A stretch of 64,000 nt of DNA from JAKLIX01 sp964605655 (GTDB lineage Bacteria; Bacteroidota; Bacteroidia; Bacteroidales; CAIXZF01): positions 1 through 64,000 of the forward strand of contig CAZSDK010000014.1 of assembly GCA_964605655.1 (NCBI GenBank). The letters run 5' to 3'. This document shows positions 18,873 through 27,339 of the stretch, piece after piece (the first letter of the stretch is position 1; each line of letters begins with the position of its first letter). A program made the translations under genes and the position numbers. Under the pieces are notes generated by a model. That model made no database searches, was not told the DNA's origin, and saw nothing but the letters and a program-made list of their open reading frames with translations.

Positions 18873-18879
18873 ATCTTTG
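18848..18879 (+). promoter_or_regulatory. Promoter of the pst operon
   Basis: TTG at 18848-18850, a 21-base spacer and TATCTTTG at 18872-18879, the same arrangement as at rho. It overlaps the beginning of the divergent DUF4831 gene and would give a leader of about 105 bases for pstS. No Pho-box-like direct repeat was recognised. Confidence 0.6.
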
Positions 18880-18894
18880 TTTTATTCTATGAGA

Positions 18895-18902
18895 CAAAAA
18901 TA
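18895..18902 (-). promoter_or_regulatory. -7 promoter element of the DUF4831 gene
   Basis: On the minus strand this reads TATTTTTG, fitting TAnnTTTG, 22 bases before the ATG at 18872. It therefore overlaps the divergent pst promoter region face to face. No upstream TTG at the usual distance. Confidence 0.5.
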
Positions 18903-18989
18903 CGGTTCTTTTGGAAATTCCCTGAATAGAAAGGATTTATATGGGGATTAATAAAAAGACCGGCCTATCAGGAGATAACGAAAAACTGA

Positions 18990-19961
18990 ATGACAAGGTT
19001 TCTTTACGCTGCAATAATTATTGTCTTTCTTCCGGCGGTTCTGCTTTTTTATGCTTGTGCTGATCAATCGGAGAGCAGGACCCGGCCTGAAGGGATGGAA
19101 GCCAGCATCAGCATCTCAGGGGCATTCGCCTTATATCCTCTGGTCGTCAGATGGTCGGAAGAATACATGAAAGTACACCCGAAAGTCAGAATCGATGTGT
19201 CGGCAGGAGGGGCAGGGAAAGGCATCACGGATGTTCTGAGTGGTATGGTGGATATCGGGATGGTATCCAGGTCATTAAACGCTGCCGAGGTGAGGAAGGG
19301 CGCCTTTGCCGTGACGATTGCCCGGGATGCGGTGGTCCCGACCATCAGCACCTATAATCCCTATCTTCCGGAGATTTTGGTTAAAGGTTTTTCCCGCAGT
19401 GAGTTCCGCAAGATATATCTGACCGATCATGAGTATTCCTGGGGTGAGATGCTGGGTATGGGATCCAAAAAACAAGTGATGGTGTATACCCGTTCTGATG
19501 CCTGTGGTGCCGCGCAGAAGTGGGCTGAATACCTTGGTGTGGACCAGGAGTCCTTGTTTGGGATCGGTGTTTTTGGTGATCCGGGAATGGCTGATGCCGT
19601 GAAGTCGGATGAGTACGGTCTGGGATTCAACAACCTGGTTTATGTTTATGATCTGACCACCCAAAAGAAATATCCCGGACTCGACATTTTACCCCTGGAC
19701 CTGAATGATAATGGATTGATAGACAGGGAAGAAAGGTTTTATAGTACCCTTCCTGAATTCCTTAAGGCAGTTAAAGACGGAGTGTATCCCTCGCCACCCT
19801 CCCGGGATCTGTACCTCGTTTTTAATGGCAAACCCTCAGATCCGGCTCTTGGCGCCTTCATTACGTGGGTCCTCACTGAGGGACAGAAGTTTGTGGAAAC
19901 ATGTGGGTATGTCTCTCTGACCAGCGATCAGTTGCAAAAGCAGCTTTCTGAATTAAACTAA
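18990..19961 (+). CDS. pstS: PstS-like phosphate-binding lipoprotein
   Basis: 323 residues. A hydrophobic leader ends in FYAC with the lipidation cysteine at residue 23. The substrate-binding protein fold of the PstS family follows: ISGAFALYPL, SAGGAGKGITDVLSG, DIGMVSRSL, TRSDACGAA and a C-terminal GAFITWVLTEGQKFVE. It should capture phosphate in the periplasm and pass it to PstCAB. First gene of pstSCAB. No phoU or phoBR is seen in the window. Confidence 0.9.
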   Translation: MTRFLYAAIIIVFLPAVLLFYACADQSESRTRPEGMEASISISGAFALYPLVVRWSEEYMKVHPKVRIDVSAGGAGKGITDVLSGMVDIGMVSRSLNAAEVRKGAFAVTIARDAVVPTISTYNPYLPEILVKGFSRSEFRKIYLTDHEYSWGEMLGMGSKKQVMVYTRSDACGAAQKWAEYLGVDQESLFGIGVFGDPGMADAVKSDEYGLGFNNLVYVYDLTTQKKYPGLDILPLDLNDNGLIDREERFYSTLPEFLKAVKDGVYPSPPSRDLYLVFNGKPSDPALGAFITWVLTEGQKFVETCGYVSLTSDQLQKQLSELN

Positions 19962-19970
19962 CCGGATGCC

Positions 19971-20873
19971 ATGGGATTTTTTCAATTGAAGAGGGTTATC
20001 AGGAACAAGGTCCACCAAGGCTGGATGATCCTCATCATGGTGCTGGTGATCCTGATGCCTGTGGTACTCTTCCTCGGGCTATACTGGAAATCGACCTATC
20101 TTTTCCAGAATCACAGCCTGGGTGAGCTCTTGTTCTCCACCGACTGGAGACCTGTTTCCGGGCGATTTGGTTTGCTTCCGTTTATACTGAGTTCTCTGTG
20201 GGTTACCATCCTTGCGCTTCTGATAGCGGCACCTGTATGTTTGCTCACCTCCATCCATCTGACCCAGTATGCCAAAAAGTGGGTACTCAAGCTCATGCAT
20301 CCGGTCATCGACATCCTTGCCGGCATCCCTTCCGTGATCTTCGGAGTCTGGGGCATCCTCATCATCGTCCCCTTCGTCGGGCGCGACCTGGCCCCTTTGT
20401 TTGGCAAACATGTGACAGGCTTCAGCATCTTCAGCGGAGCGCTTGTATTAGCAGTGATGATCATCCCCTTTATTCTGAATATCCTGATCGATGTGTTCAG
20501 GACGGTGCCGGAAGAACTTTCAGAGGCGGCTTTATCGCTGGGGGCAAGCAAATGGCAGACCATCAAGTACGTCATCGTGAAAAAAGCCTTCCCCGGCATC
20601 ATCTCGGCCTTTGGACTGGGCTTGTCCAGGGCTTTCGGAGAGACCATAGCCGTACTCATGGTCGTCGGCAACGTTCCACGAATGCCCAAGGGACTGTTTC
20701 ACCCGGGCTACCCTCTTCCCGCACTCATTGCAAACAATTACGGAGAGATGATGTCCATACCGCTTTACGACTCCGTGCTGATGTTCTCTGCCCTTATCCT
20801 TTTCATCATCGTGATCTTCTTCAACCTGATCTCCCGGTCTGCCATCGTCAGGCTGGAAAAACACGATCATTAA
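19971..20873 (+). CDS. pstC: Phosphate ABC transporter permease PstC
   Basis: 300 residues with six transmembrane segments. The permease EAA-type loop is LSEAALSLGASKWQTIKYVI, with GLSRAFGETIAVLMV and the cytoplasmic GIPSVIFGVWG block that precedes it in PstC proteins. It pairs with PstA to form the membrane channel. Starts nine bases after pstS. Confidence 0.92.
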   Translation: MGFFQLKRVIRNKVHQGWMILIMVLVILMPVVLFLGLYWKSTYLFQNHSLGELLFSTDWRPVSGRFGLLPFILSSLWVTILALLIAAPVCLLTSIHLTQYAKKWVLKLMHPVIDILAGIPSVIFGVWGILIIVPFVGRDLAPLFGKHVTGFSIFSGALVLAVMIIPFILNILIDVFRTVPEELSEAALSLGASKWQTIKYVIVKKAFPGIISAFGLGLSRAFGETIAVLMVVGNVPRMPKGLFHPGYPLPALIANNYGEMMSIPLYDSVLMFSALILFIIVIFFNLISRSAIVRLEKHDH

Positions 20874-20884
20874 TCGATAGCGCC

Positions 20885-21742
20885 ATGACCGACAGAGGAA
20901 TCAGGATCATAGAGGAGAAGTTTTTCAGGGTGCTCATGTTTTTGTCCACCAGCACCATCGTACTGGTATTGCTGCTGATCGTGATCAGCATCATGGTGAA
21001 AGGCATCCCGGCACTGTCGTGGGAGATGATCTCCCAGACCCCAAAAGGAGGGTTTTATTTTGGGAAGGAAGGAGGAGTGCTGAATGCCATCGTCGGTTCC
21101 CTGTACCTGGCTTCCGGCTCCACCCTCATGGCACTGCTGGCCAGCATGCCAGTGGCTCTTTTCATGAATGTTCACCTGGTGAAAAGGAAGAGGTGGGTCA
21201 ACACGATACGGTTCCTGTTAGACCTTCTCTGGGGCGTGCCTTCCATCGTATACGGAGCCTTCGGGTTCAGCGTCATGGTTTTCCTCGGGTTACGGACTTC
21301 CCTGCTGGCCGGGATGATCACCGTCACCTGTTTTATCATCCCCATCATGGTCAGGGCCATGGATGAAATATTGAAGACCGTACCCAGGGGATTGCTGGAA
21401 GCGACCTACAGCCTGGGTGCCACCCGTTCTGAGACTGCCTACAGGGTCTTTGTACACCAGTCGATCGGAGGACTGGTTACCGCGGTGCTCCTGGCTTTCG
21501 GCCGGGCCATCGGAGATGCAGCCTCCGTGCTGTTTACCACCGGCTATACCGATCATATCCCGACTTCCCTTATGCACCCGACCGCTACCTTGCCGCTGTC
21601 CATCTTTTTTCAACTATCTTCGCCGGTGGAAGAAGTCAGGGAGAGAGCCTTCGCCTCGGCCCTGATCCTCACCATCATCATATTAACGATCAGTGTTTTA
21701 TCCAGGTTTCTGGGAAGGAAATATTTTAAGAACAAGATATAG
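20885..21742 (+). CDS. pstA: Phosphate ABC transporter permease PstA
   Basis: 285 residues from the ATG at 20885. The frame stays open for over 200 codons upstream, but that stretch overlaps pstC in another frame and has no permease similarity. The protein has six transmembrane helices with GVPSIVYGAFG, the loop LLEATYSLGATRSETAYRVF and GRAIGDAASVLFTTG. It overlaps the pstB start by one base. Confidence 0.92.
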   Translation: MTDRGIRIIEEKFFRVLMFLSTSTIVLVLLLIVISIMVKGIPALSWEMISQTPKGGFYFGKEGGVLNAIVGSLYLASGSTLMALLASMPVALFMNVHLVKRKRWVNTIRFLLDLLWGVPSIVYGAFGFSVMVFLGLRTSLLAGMITVTCFIIPIMVRAMDEILKTVPRGLLEATYSLGATRSETAYRVFVHQSIGGLVTAVLLAFGRAIGDAASVLFTTGYTDHIPTSLMHPTATLPLSIFFQLSSPVEEVRERAFASALILTIIILTISVLSRFLGRKYFKNKI

Positions 21743-22509
21743 TGTCAGCCGTCAGTCCCAATAAGATCGACATACAGGACCTTGACCTTTTTATAGGGAA
21801 GAAGCACATTCTCAAGAAGGTGAATGTGGGCATCCCCGAAAATAAGATCACTGTCATCCTGGGCCCTTCCGGCTGCGGAAAGACGACCCTGCTAAAATGC
21901 CTCAACCGTCTTATTGACCTCAATATCCAGGTGAAAGTGTCGGGACAAATATGGATCAACGAGGAGGAAATTCTTCACACCCGGAAAGACATCACCCTGA
22001 TCAGGAAGAAAATGGGATTGCTTTCACAACGGCCTTTCCCGCTTCCGATGAACATCTATAACAACGTTGCTTTCGGCCTACGTATATCAGGCAGGAAGAA
22101 CAAGAAGTTCCTGGATAAAAGGGTGGAATATTACCTGAAGCAGGCCCACCTCTGGGACGAGGTGAAAGACCGGCTCCGGGATCCGGCCTCAGCACTCTCC
22201 ATCGGTCAGCAGCAACGGCTCTGCCTGGCAAGAGGACTGGCCGTCGATCCGGAGATCATTCTGGCCGATGAGCCGACTTCTGCCCTCGACCCCATCTCCA
22301 GCATGGCCATAGAACAAATGTTCCTGGAGCTGAAACAGAATTTTACGGTGGTGGTGGTCACGCACATGATCCCTCAGGCCATGCGCATCGCTGATCATGT
22401 GGTATTTATGTACCTCGGGGAGGTGATAGAGCAGGGATCCGTAGAGAAGGTGTTTCAAAACCCTGATTCCGAGATTACTAAGAAGTTTTTACAGGGAGAC
22501 TTTAATTAA
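21742..22509 (+). CDS. pstB: Phosphate ABC transporter ATP-binding protein PstB
   Basis: 255 residues from a GTG whose first base is the last base of the pstA stop. Walker A is GPSGCGKTT, followed by a PstB-typical LLSQRPFPLPMNIYNNVAFG, Walker B IILADEPTSALDP and the switch histidine in VVVTHM. The signature reads LSIGQQQR where nearly all ABC ATPases have LSGGQ: the second-to-last Gly position is Ile. The Ser that contacts ATP is kept. It energises phosphate import through PstCA. Confidence 0.93.
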   Translation: MSAVSPNKIDIQDLDLFIGKKHILKKVNVGIPENKITVILGPSGCGKTTLLKCLNRLIDLNIQVKVSGQIWINEEEILHTRKDITLIRKKMGLLSQRPFPLPMNIYNNVAFGLRISGRKNKKFLDKRVEYYLKQAHLWDEVKDRLRDPASALSIGQQQRLCLARGLAVDPEIILADEPTSALDPISSMAIEQMFLELKQNFTVVVVTHMIPQAMRIADHVVFMYLGEVIEQGSVEKVFQNPDSEITKKFLQGDFN

Positions 22510-22514
22510 CCTTA

Positions 22515-22634
22515 TCAGGAAAACAACAGTTCCCGGTACTTGGGCAAAGGCCAAAGCTTATCATCCACGAGCAATTCCGGATTATCGACATGATACCGGA
22601 TGATCCCGAAGTGAGGAAGTACCTTCCTGACTTG
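22515..22634 (-). pseudogene. glnN: C-terminal shard of glutamine synthetase III
   Basis: Read on the minus strand this open stretch ends with about 38 residues containing RYHVDNPELLVDDKLWPLPKY and RELLFS before a TGA. That is the characteristic end of type III glutamine synthetase (GlnN), the large Bacteroidota enzyme of about 730 residues. No start or body is attached. The other shard lies 95 bases further upstream on the same strand (22742-22960), with an inverted-repeat element between them. Confidence 0.72.
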
Positions 22635-22648
22635 TGACGCTTGGCTAA

Positions 22649-22725
22649 ATTAGTGCGGTATTATTTTGTATAATACTGAATATGAGCGGTATAAAAAATC
22701 TATTTTTGATTTTTACCGCACTAAT
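22649..22725. mobile_element. 77-bp MITE-like element with 12-bp terminal inverted repeats
   Basis: ATTAGTGCGGTA at 22649-22660 and its perfect reverse complement TACCGCACTAAT at 22714-22725 bound an AT-rich core with a smaller internal inverted repeat (AAAAATC...GATTTTT). It lies exactly between the two glutamine synthetase shards. No transposase and no clear target duplication were seen; a terminator-like stem-loop is an alternative reading. Confidence 0.5.
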
Positions 22726-22728
22726 GTC

Positions 22729-22960
22729 CTAGTTTAATTTACTTGATACTCTTACTTGATACTTCTCCTTATACTGGTCAAAACGGATCTCCTGGTGGGC
22801 GGTGAGTTCTCTTTTGCTTAATATATTGATAAACGAATCATGTTTTTCCTCTGTCTCACCAGTGAGGGGATGAAACCAATAGGCGAAATGCGTGGCCCCT
22901 TTGGAAACGGCCCAGGCCCACATCCCCGCAACTACCTGGTCGGCAATAGGCCGTTCGACC
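22729..22960 (-). pseudogene. glnN: Internal shard of glutamine synthetase III
   Basis: The translated minus-strand frame contains IADQVVAGMWAWAVSKGATH, then FAYWFHPLTGETEEKHDSFI. This is the conserved N-terminal third of type III glutamine synthetase (substrate-binding region GATHYTHWFQPLTG in intact enzymes). After HDSFI the frame continues into about 30 unrelated residues and stops, so the catalytic body is missing. The left end runs into the symporter tail. Together with 22515-22634 it is the relic of one glnN gene. Confidence 0.72.
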
Positions 22961-24404
22961 TTTTTTCCCTGATTATCCACAGCCCCAAAAATGTCAGCAG
23001 GCCGTTCACGATCAGAAGTTCAAAGCCAAACTTATACCCAAAGAGGAGTTGGGCAGAAAATTCACTCAGAAGAAAACATGCTACAGGCGATAAAACAGCC
23101 ACCAGGGGCACCCAACGGTCACGCACCCTGAACCTGGTGAAAAGTCCGAAACTGTATAAACCCAGCAGCGGGCCATAGGTGTATCCGGCGATGGTGAACA
23201 GTTTGTCGATGACGGCCCTGTCGTTGATGGCCCTGAAAAGGATGATCAGGAGCAGGAGTATGACGGCAAAGGTGGCGTGTACGGTGTAGCGGGTCCTGAT
23301 CTTTTTTTGCTCAGGAAGGTCGGTCCTCTTGTCCATACGCAGAAAATCGATGGAGAAAGCGGTGGTGAGGGCGGTAAGGGCCCCGTCGGCACTGGGGTAG
23401 GCCGCAGAGATCAGCCCGATCATGAATACCAGGCTCGCCACAGGACCCAGGTACTGGATGGAAATGACCGGGAACAAATCGTCGGAACGGGCAGGCAGGG
23501 TCATTCCCTTGGCTTGGGCATACAGGAAGAGGACGGCACCCAGGAAAAGAAACATCAGGTTAACAAATACGATAATAAAACTGAAACTGAACATGTTCCT
23601 CTGCGATTCCTTCAGGGTCCTGCAACTCAGGTTCTTCTGCATCATCTCCTGGTCCAGCCCGGTCATGGTCACACAAATGAAAATGCCGCTTAAAAACTGT
23701 TTCAGGAAAAACTGCTTGCTCTGCCAGTCATAGGAGACCACCCGGGTGTATCCGCCCGACAGGACCTGGTCTAACATCTGACGGACCGAAAGATGCAACT
23801 CACTGCCAATCATCAGGGTCGTAATGACCACCGCGGCAATCATGAAGGTGGTTTGCAGGGTGTCGGTCCATACAATGGTCCTGATCCCTCCTTTAAAGGT
23901 GTATAACAGGATGAGGAGAATAAAGATCAGAACAGAGCCCCAAAAAGGTACACCCCATGCATCAAAAATGAAAATCTGCAACACGTTCACAACCAGAAAC
24001 ATACGAAAGGATGCTCCGATGGTGCGCGACAATATGAAGAAAAACGAACCGGTCTTGTACGACCAGAAACCGAATCTCTGGTCCAGGTAGGAATAGATGG
24101 AAGTCAGGTTGAGCCTGTAATACAGAGGCAGCAGGATGGTGGCGATGAGGATATATCCCACAAAATAACCCAGGATCACCATCAGGTAGGTCCACTGGGT
24201 GGTCCCGACCCAGCCGGGTACCGACATGAAGGTAACCCCCGAAAGGGAAGCACCAATCATTCCATAAGCCACCACGTACCAGGGCGATGCCTTGTTCCCG
24301 ATGAAAAAGGTCGCGTTGGTTGCCTTTCTCGCGGTGATCCAGGTCACCAGGAACAAAACTAGGGTATAGGCAATGAAACAAAGGAAGATCAGGGCAGGGG
24401 TCAT
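22932..24404 (-). CDS. Sodium:solute symporter (SSS family)
   Basis: 490 residues with about 13 transmembrane helices. Typical SSS blocks are FFIGNKASPWYVVAYGMIGA near the N-terminus, GWVGTTQWTYL, LTSIYSYLDQRFG and FTIAGYTYGPLLGLYSFGLF. It imports a small solute with Na+; the substrate cannot be told from sequence. Its ATG overlaps the stop of gmhB by four bases, so it is translated as the last gene of the heptose/glycosyltransferase operon. Its 3' end is interlocked with the glutamine synthetase remnant. Confidence 0.87.
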   Translation of the reverse strand: MTPALIFLCFIAYTLVLFLVTWITARKATNATFFIGNKASPWYVVAYGMIGASLSGVTFMSVPGWVGTTQWTYLMVILGYFVGYILIATILLPLYYRLNLTSIYSYLDQRFGFWSYKTGSFFFILSRTIGASFRMFLVVNVLQIFIFDAWGVPFWGSVLIFILLILLYTFKGGIRTIVWTDTLQTTFMIAAVVITTLMIGSELHLSVRQMLDQVLSGGYTRVVSYDWQSKQFFLKQFLSGIFICVTMTGLDQEMMQKNLSCRTLKESQRNMFSFSFIIVFVNLMFLFLGAVLFLYAQAKGMTLPARSDDLFPVISIQYLGPVASLVFMIGLISAAYPSADGALTALTTAFSIDFLRMDKRTDLPEQKKIRTRYTVHATFAVILLLLIILFRAINDRAVIDKLFTIAGYTYGPLLGLYSFGLFTRFRVRDRWVPLVAVLSPVACFLLSEFSAQLLFGYKFGFELLIVNGLLTFLGLWIIREKRSNGLLPTR

Positions 24405-24991
24405 GATGAGGGATTGAGTGTAAGGAGATACTGGCTGAACGAATACAAGTCATTGAATGACAAATCGATGAGGTCAGGATGTTGTCTGCACAGGGCATCT
24501 TTCCTTGCGACCAATACGGTCATCATTCCGGCATTTTTTCCAAACTGCATGTCGGACAGGGAGTCACCGGCCATCACCGAACGGGAAAACCGGATGTCAG
24601 GGAACAGCTTCCTGGCGGTAAGGGCCATGCCGATGTTTGGTTTGCGGTACATGCTCCCGCTATACTGCAGGTCCGGGCAATGGAAGATATGGTCTATCCT
24701 GCCCCCGCTCTGACGGATGGCCTCCGACATCTTTTGGTGGATGCCCTGAAGCGTCTCCTCTGTCATGAGCCCTTTCCCAATTCCCTGTTGATTGGTAACG
24801 ACCACAATACGGTTAAACAGCGAGGTAAATATGGCTAAGGCATCGGGCACGCTGGGAAGAAATTCGAATTCATCCCAGGTCTTGATGTAATCTCCCTCCA
24901 GCCTGCGGTTGATCACGCCGTCGCGGTCGAGGAACAGGGTCCAGTCCCGGCCTATGGTCCTTTTAAACAAGCTCCTGTTGCGCCCTTTCAT
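24401..24991 (-). CDS. gmhB: D-glycero-D-manno-heptose 1,7-bisphosphate 7-phosphatase (HAD family)
   Basis: 196 residues from the ATG at 24991, chosen because the upstream extension lies inside hddC. HAD phosphatase motifs: FLDRDGVIN with nucleophile and acid/base aspartates, VVTNQQGI (motif II), RKPNIGM with the motif III Lys, and MAGDSLSDMQFGKNAG (motif IV). HCPDL is part of the zinc loop seen in GmhB, although that loop seems shortened. It removes the C7 phosphate in GDP-heptose synthesis. Histidinol phosphatase is the main alternative; context favours heptose. Confidence 0.85.
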   Translation of the reverse strand: MKGRNRSLFKRTIGRDWTLFLDRDGVINRRLEGDYIKTWDEFEFLPSVPDALAIFTSLFNRIVVVTNQQGIGKGLMTEETLQGIHQKMSEAIRQSGGRIDHIFHCPDLQYSGSMYRKPNIGMALTARKLFPDIRFSRSVMAGDSLSDMQFGKNAGMMTVLVARKDALCRQHPDLIDLSFNDLYSFSQYLLTLNPSS

Positions 24992-25652
24992 AATCTTCAG
25001 GAATACCGATGTCAATAAAATAGGAGTCTGACGGGAAGGCCCCCAGGACCCCATCTGTCACAGCCGATGGGAAGAACTCCTTCTCAATGGAAAAAGCCCC
25101 GTCCGGCGTATGGTCCAGGTAATAGAATTTGTCGATAAGATAGATGCCTCCGTTGATATAACCAGCTCCCAGGGATTCCTGTTTCTCAAGGAATTGCGTG
25201 ATCCTGAGATCTGTGTTAAAGTTCACGGAACCATACCTGCAGGTGTCGTTCATCTTCCTTAACGCCAGCAATGCCTTGAATTTTCCCGATAAATACTGCC
25301 GGTACATTTCTTTCAGGTCTGCCATGAAGAGGGTGTCACCGTTCAGGATAAAGGCAAGATCTCCTTTCAGCTGCTTCATGGCCAGCCGGATGCCCCCTCC
25401 CGTGCCCAGAGGGCTTTCTTCGACGGCATAGCTGATTTTCAGATTATTATATGAATCTCCAAAATGCTCCACGATTTTCTCCCGCAGATGACCCACTGAA
25501 AGGACCACATGGCTGAAACCGGCAGTCTCCAGCTGATCGAGGATCAGGCTCAGGAAGGGACGATGAGCTATGGGCACCATGCACTTGGGCAGGTCATGGA
25601 CTACCGGACGCAGCCGTGTACCCAGACCTCCGGCGAGAATGACAGCTTCCAT
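24963..25652 (-). CDS. hddC: D-glycero-alpha-D-manno-heptose 1-phosphate guanylyltransferase
   Basis: 229 residues from the ATG at 25652. Nucleotidyltransferase with the signature ILAGGLGTRLR followed by LPKCMVPI, the ESPLGTGGG block and NGDTLF metal-binding Asp. It should activate heptose 1-phosphate with GTP to GDP-heptose. Sugar-1-phosphate nucleotidyltransferases look alike, and the GDP/heptose assignment rests on neighbours hddA, gmhA and gmhB. It overlaps gmhB by 29 bases. Confidence 0.8.
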   Translation of the reverse strand: MEAVILAGGLGTRLRPVVHDLPKCMVPIAHRPFLSLILDQLETAGFSHVVLSVGHLREKIVEHFGDSYNNLKISYAVEESPLGTGGGIRLAMKQLKGDLAFILNGDTLFMADLKEMYRQYLSGKFKALLALRKMNDTCRYGSVNFNTDLRITQFLEKQESLGAGYINGGIYLIDKFYYLDHTPDGAFSIEKEFFPSAVTDGVLGAFPSDSYFIDIGIPEDYERAQQELV

Positions 25653-25662
25653 GTACTTGGGA

Positions 25663-26244
25663 TCAGGGTTTGGGAAACAGTTGGGACTCAACAATTTCGC
25701 AGATGATATGGCCAATAAGGATATGGCATTCCTGGATCCGGGGTGTGTCAGAGGAAGGAACGTTGATCAGGAAGTCGCAGGCATCCTTCATTTTCCCGCC
25801 GCTGGCACCGGTCATGCCCACCACGGTCATCCCCTGTTCTTTGGCAGCCGCAATGGCTTTCAGGATATTGGGAGAGTTCCCCGAGGTGGAGATGGCAAAA
25901 AGTAGGTCTCCGGTCCTGCCTTTGGCTTTCACCATCCTGGCATACACTTCTTCGAATGAATAGTCGTTGGCTACTGCGGTCAGATAAGAGGTATTCACAT
26001 GCAGGGCTTCGGAGAACAAAGGGGGCCTGTCATAATAGAACCTTCCGGAGAATTCGGCGGCCAGATGTTGCGCGTCTGCCGCACTGCCGCCGTTGCCGGC
26101 AAAAAGAACTTTGCGGTCGGCCCTGAAGGCTTCAACACAGTGTTGAGCCACCTTACGGATGGTTCCCGGCAGGTCAGGGTCCTGTAACAGGCTTTGTTTG
26201 GTCTGGATGGATTCTTGTATTCTTTGAAGGATGAGAGCTTTCAT
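25663..26244 (-). CDS. gmhA: Phosphoheptose isomerase (SIS domain)
   Basis: 193 residues from the ATG at 26244. Single SIS domain with the GmhA blocks LFAGNGGSAADAQHLAAEFS, LTAVANDYSFEEVY, AISTSGNSPN and the C-terminal CHILIGHIICEIVE holding metal/active-site residues. It converts sedoheptulose 7-phosphate to D-glycero-D-manno-heptose 7-phosphate, the entry step of the pathway. Separated by ten bases from hddC. Confidence 0.93.
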   Translation of the reverse strand: MKALILQRIQESIQTKQSLLQDPDLPGTIRKVAQHCVEAFRADRKVLFAGNGGSAADAQHLAAEFSGRFYYDRPPLFSEALHVNTSYLTAVANDYSFEEVYARMVKAKGRTGDLLFAISTSGNSPNILKAIAAAKEQGMTVVGMTGASGGKMKDACDFLINVPSSDTPRIQECHILIGHIICEIVESQLFPKP

Positions 26245-26278
26245 TCTCAATGATTGCGGTTAATAAGAAGTTCAGGTA

Positions 26279-26286
26279 CAAAGATA
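26279..26286 (-). promoter_or_regulatory. Possible internal promoter element before gmhA
   Basis: Reads TATCTTTG on the minus strand, 34 bases before the gmhA ATG and within the 66-base gap after hddA. It could give gmhA-hddC-gmhB-symporter a separate transcript. No upstream TTG at the usual spacing. Confidence 0.45.
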
Positions 26287-26310
26287 AAGAAATAACCCGT
26301 GGCTGGGAGT

Positions 26311-27333
26311 TCAGGTTCTCCAGGTGGTAAGTCCCTGTTGTACAAACTCATATCTTTTTATAGCACCTCCAAAAGGCTCCAAAGCATGAATCACTTTATT
26401 CCGGGTGTTGGCAGGGCAGTAGAAGAAGAGGAATCCGCCTCCCCCGGCTCCGGATACCTTACCACCGATGGCTCCCTGTTTCACAGCTGTCTCGTAAAGT
26501 TCGTCGATGACCGGGTTGGTGATCCCCTCAGCCATCTGTTTTTTATATTTCCATCCAAAATCAAGGATCTCACCAATATGGTCCAGCCGGCCTTTCAGCA
26601 GGGCTTCTTTCATCAGGTAAGCCTGTTCTTTGAGCTTGCCCATGGCCTCCAGCGATTTTTCGTTCCCTGACAGCACATTTTTTACCTGGGCCTCGATGAT
26701 CCTGGATGACAAGCGGCTGGTCCCTGTGTTGTAAAGGATCAGGTTATGGGCCAGCTCGTGGAGGTATTCTTTCTTGATTCTCAGTGGGTTGACGATCACT
26801 TTATCTTCGGGAAGAAATTCCATAAAATTCACTCCTCCGAAAGTAGCCGCATATTGGTCCTGTTTACCACCTGCCATGGCAAGGTCCAGTCTTTCCACCT
26901 CGAAGGCGAGATGGGCCAGGTCGTATTCCCCGAGCGGCAGTTTGAAGTACTCCGCAAAAGCGCCCAGTATGGCCACCACCAGCGTGGAGGAGGTCCCCAG
27001 ACCTGATCCCGGGGGCGCATCCACATAGGTGATCAGCCGGAAGGAGAAGGGCTGAAGCCCGAACTGCCTGATGATCCTGTTATAAACGCCTTTGTGAAGG
27101 TCGAGCTGACCGTCGATGGGAAGTTCACTGCCCACAGGAAGGGTGAGGGTCTCCTTTTTATCGATAGCCTCCAGGATGATGTTATTGCCCTCAATAACTT
27201 CGAGACTGGCATAAGCGTACATGCTGATGGTGGCATTCAGGATGGCTCCGCCGTAAAGGTCGGAAAAAGGGGCCACATCGGTTCCTCCGCCGGCAAGGCC
27301 CAGACGCAGAGGCGCTTTACTTCTTATGATCAT
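26311..27333 (-). CDS. hddA: D-glycero-alpha-D-manno-heptose 7-phosphate kinase (GHMP family)
   Basis: 340 residues. GHMP kinase with APLRLGLAGGGTD at the N-terminus, the glycine-rich ATP loop PPGSGLGTSS and the C-terminal KVSGAGGGGFLFF motif. HddA phosphorylates heptose 7-phosphate at C1 in the GDP-heptose branch; the first motif is characteristic of HddA and the related fucokinase-like group. It lies six bases after the upstream glycosyltransferase. Confidence 0.86.
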   Translation of the reverse strand: MIIRSKAPLRLGLAGGGTDVAPFSDLYGGAILNATISMYAYASLEVIEGNNIILEAIDKKETLTLPVGSELPIDGQLDLHKGVYNRIIRQFGLQPFSFRLITYVDAPPGSGLGTSSTLVVAILGAFAEYFKLPLGEYDLAHLAFEVERLDLAMAGGKQDQYAATFGGVNFMEFLPEDKVIVNPLRIKKEYLHELAHNLILYNTGTSRLSSRIIEAQVKNVLSGNEKSLEAMGKLKEQAYLMKEALLKGRLDHIGEILDFGWKYKKQMAEGITNPVIDELYETAVKQGAIGGKVSGAGGGGFLFFYCPANTRNKVIHALEPFGGAIKRYEFVQQGLTTWRT

Positions 27334-27339
27334 GCAGCT

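Noticed and set aside
20198..20884. Long open frame in front of pstA that would give a 514-residue protein
   Set aside because: It overlaps pstC in another frame, has a composition unlike a permease (Cys-, His- and Pro-rich) and pstA similarity begins only at the ATG at 20885.
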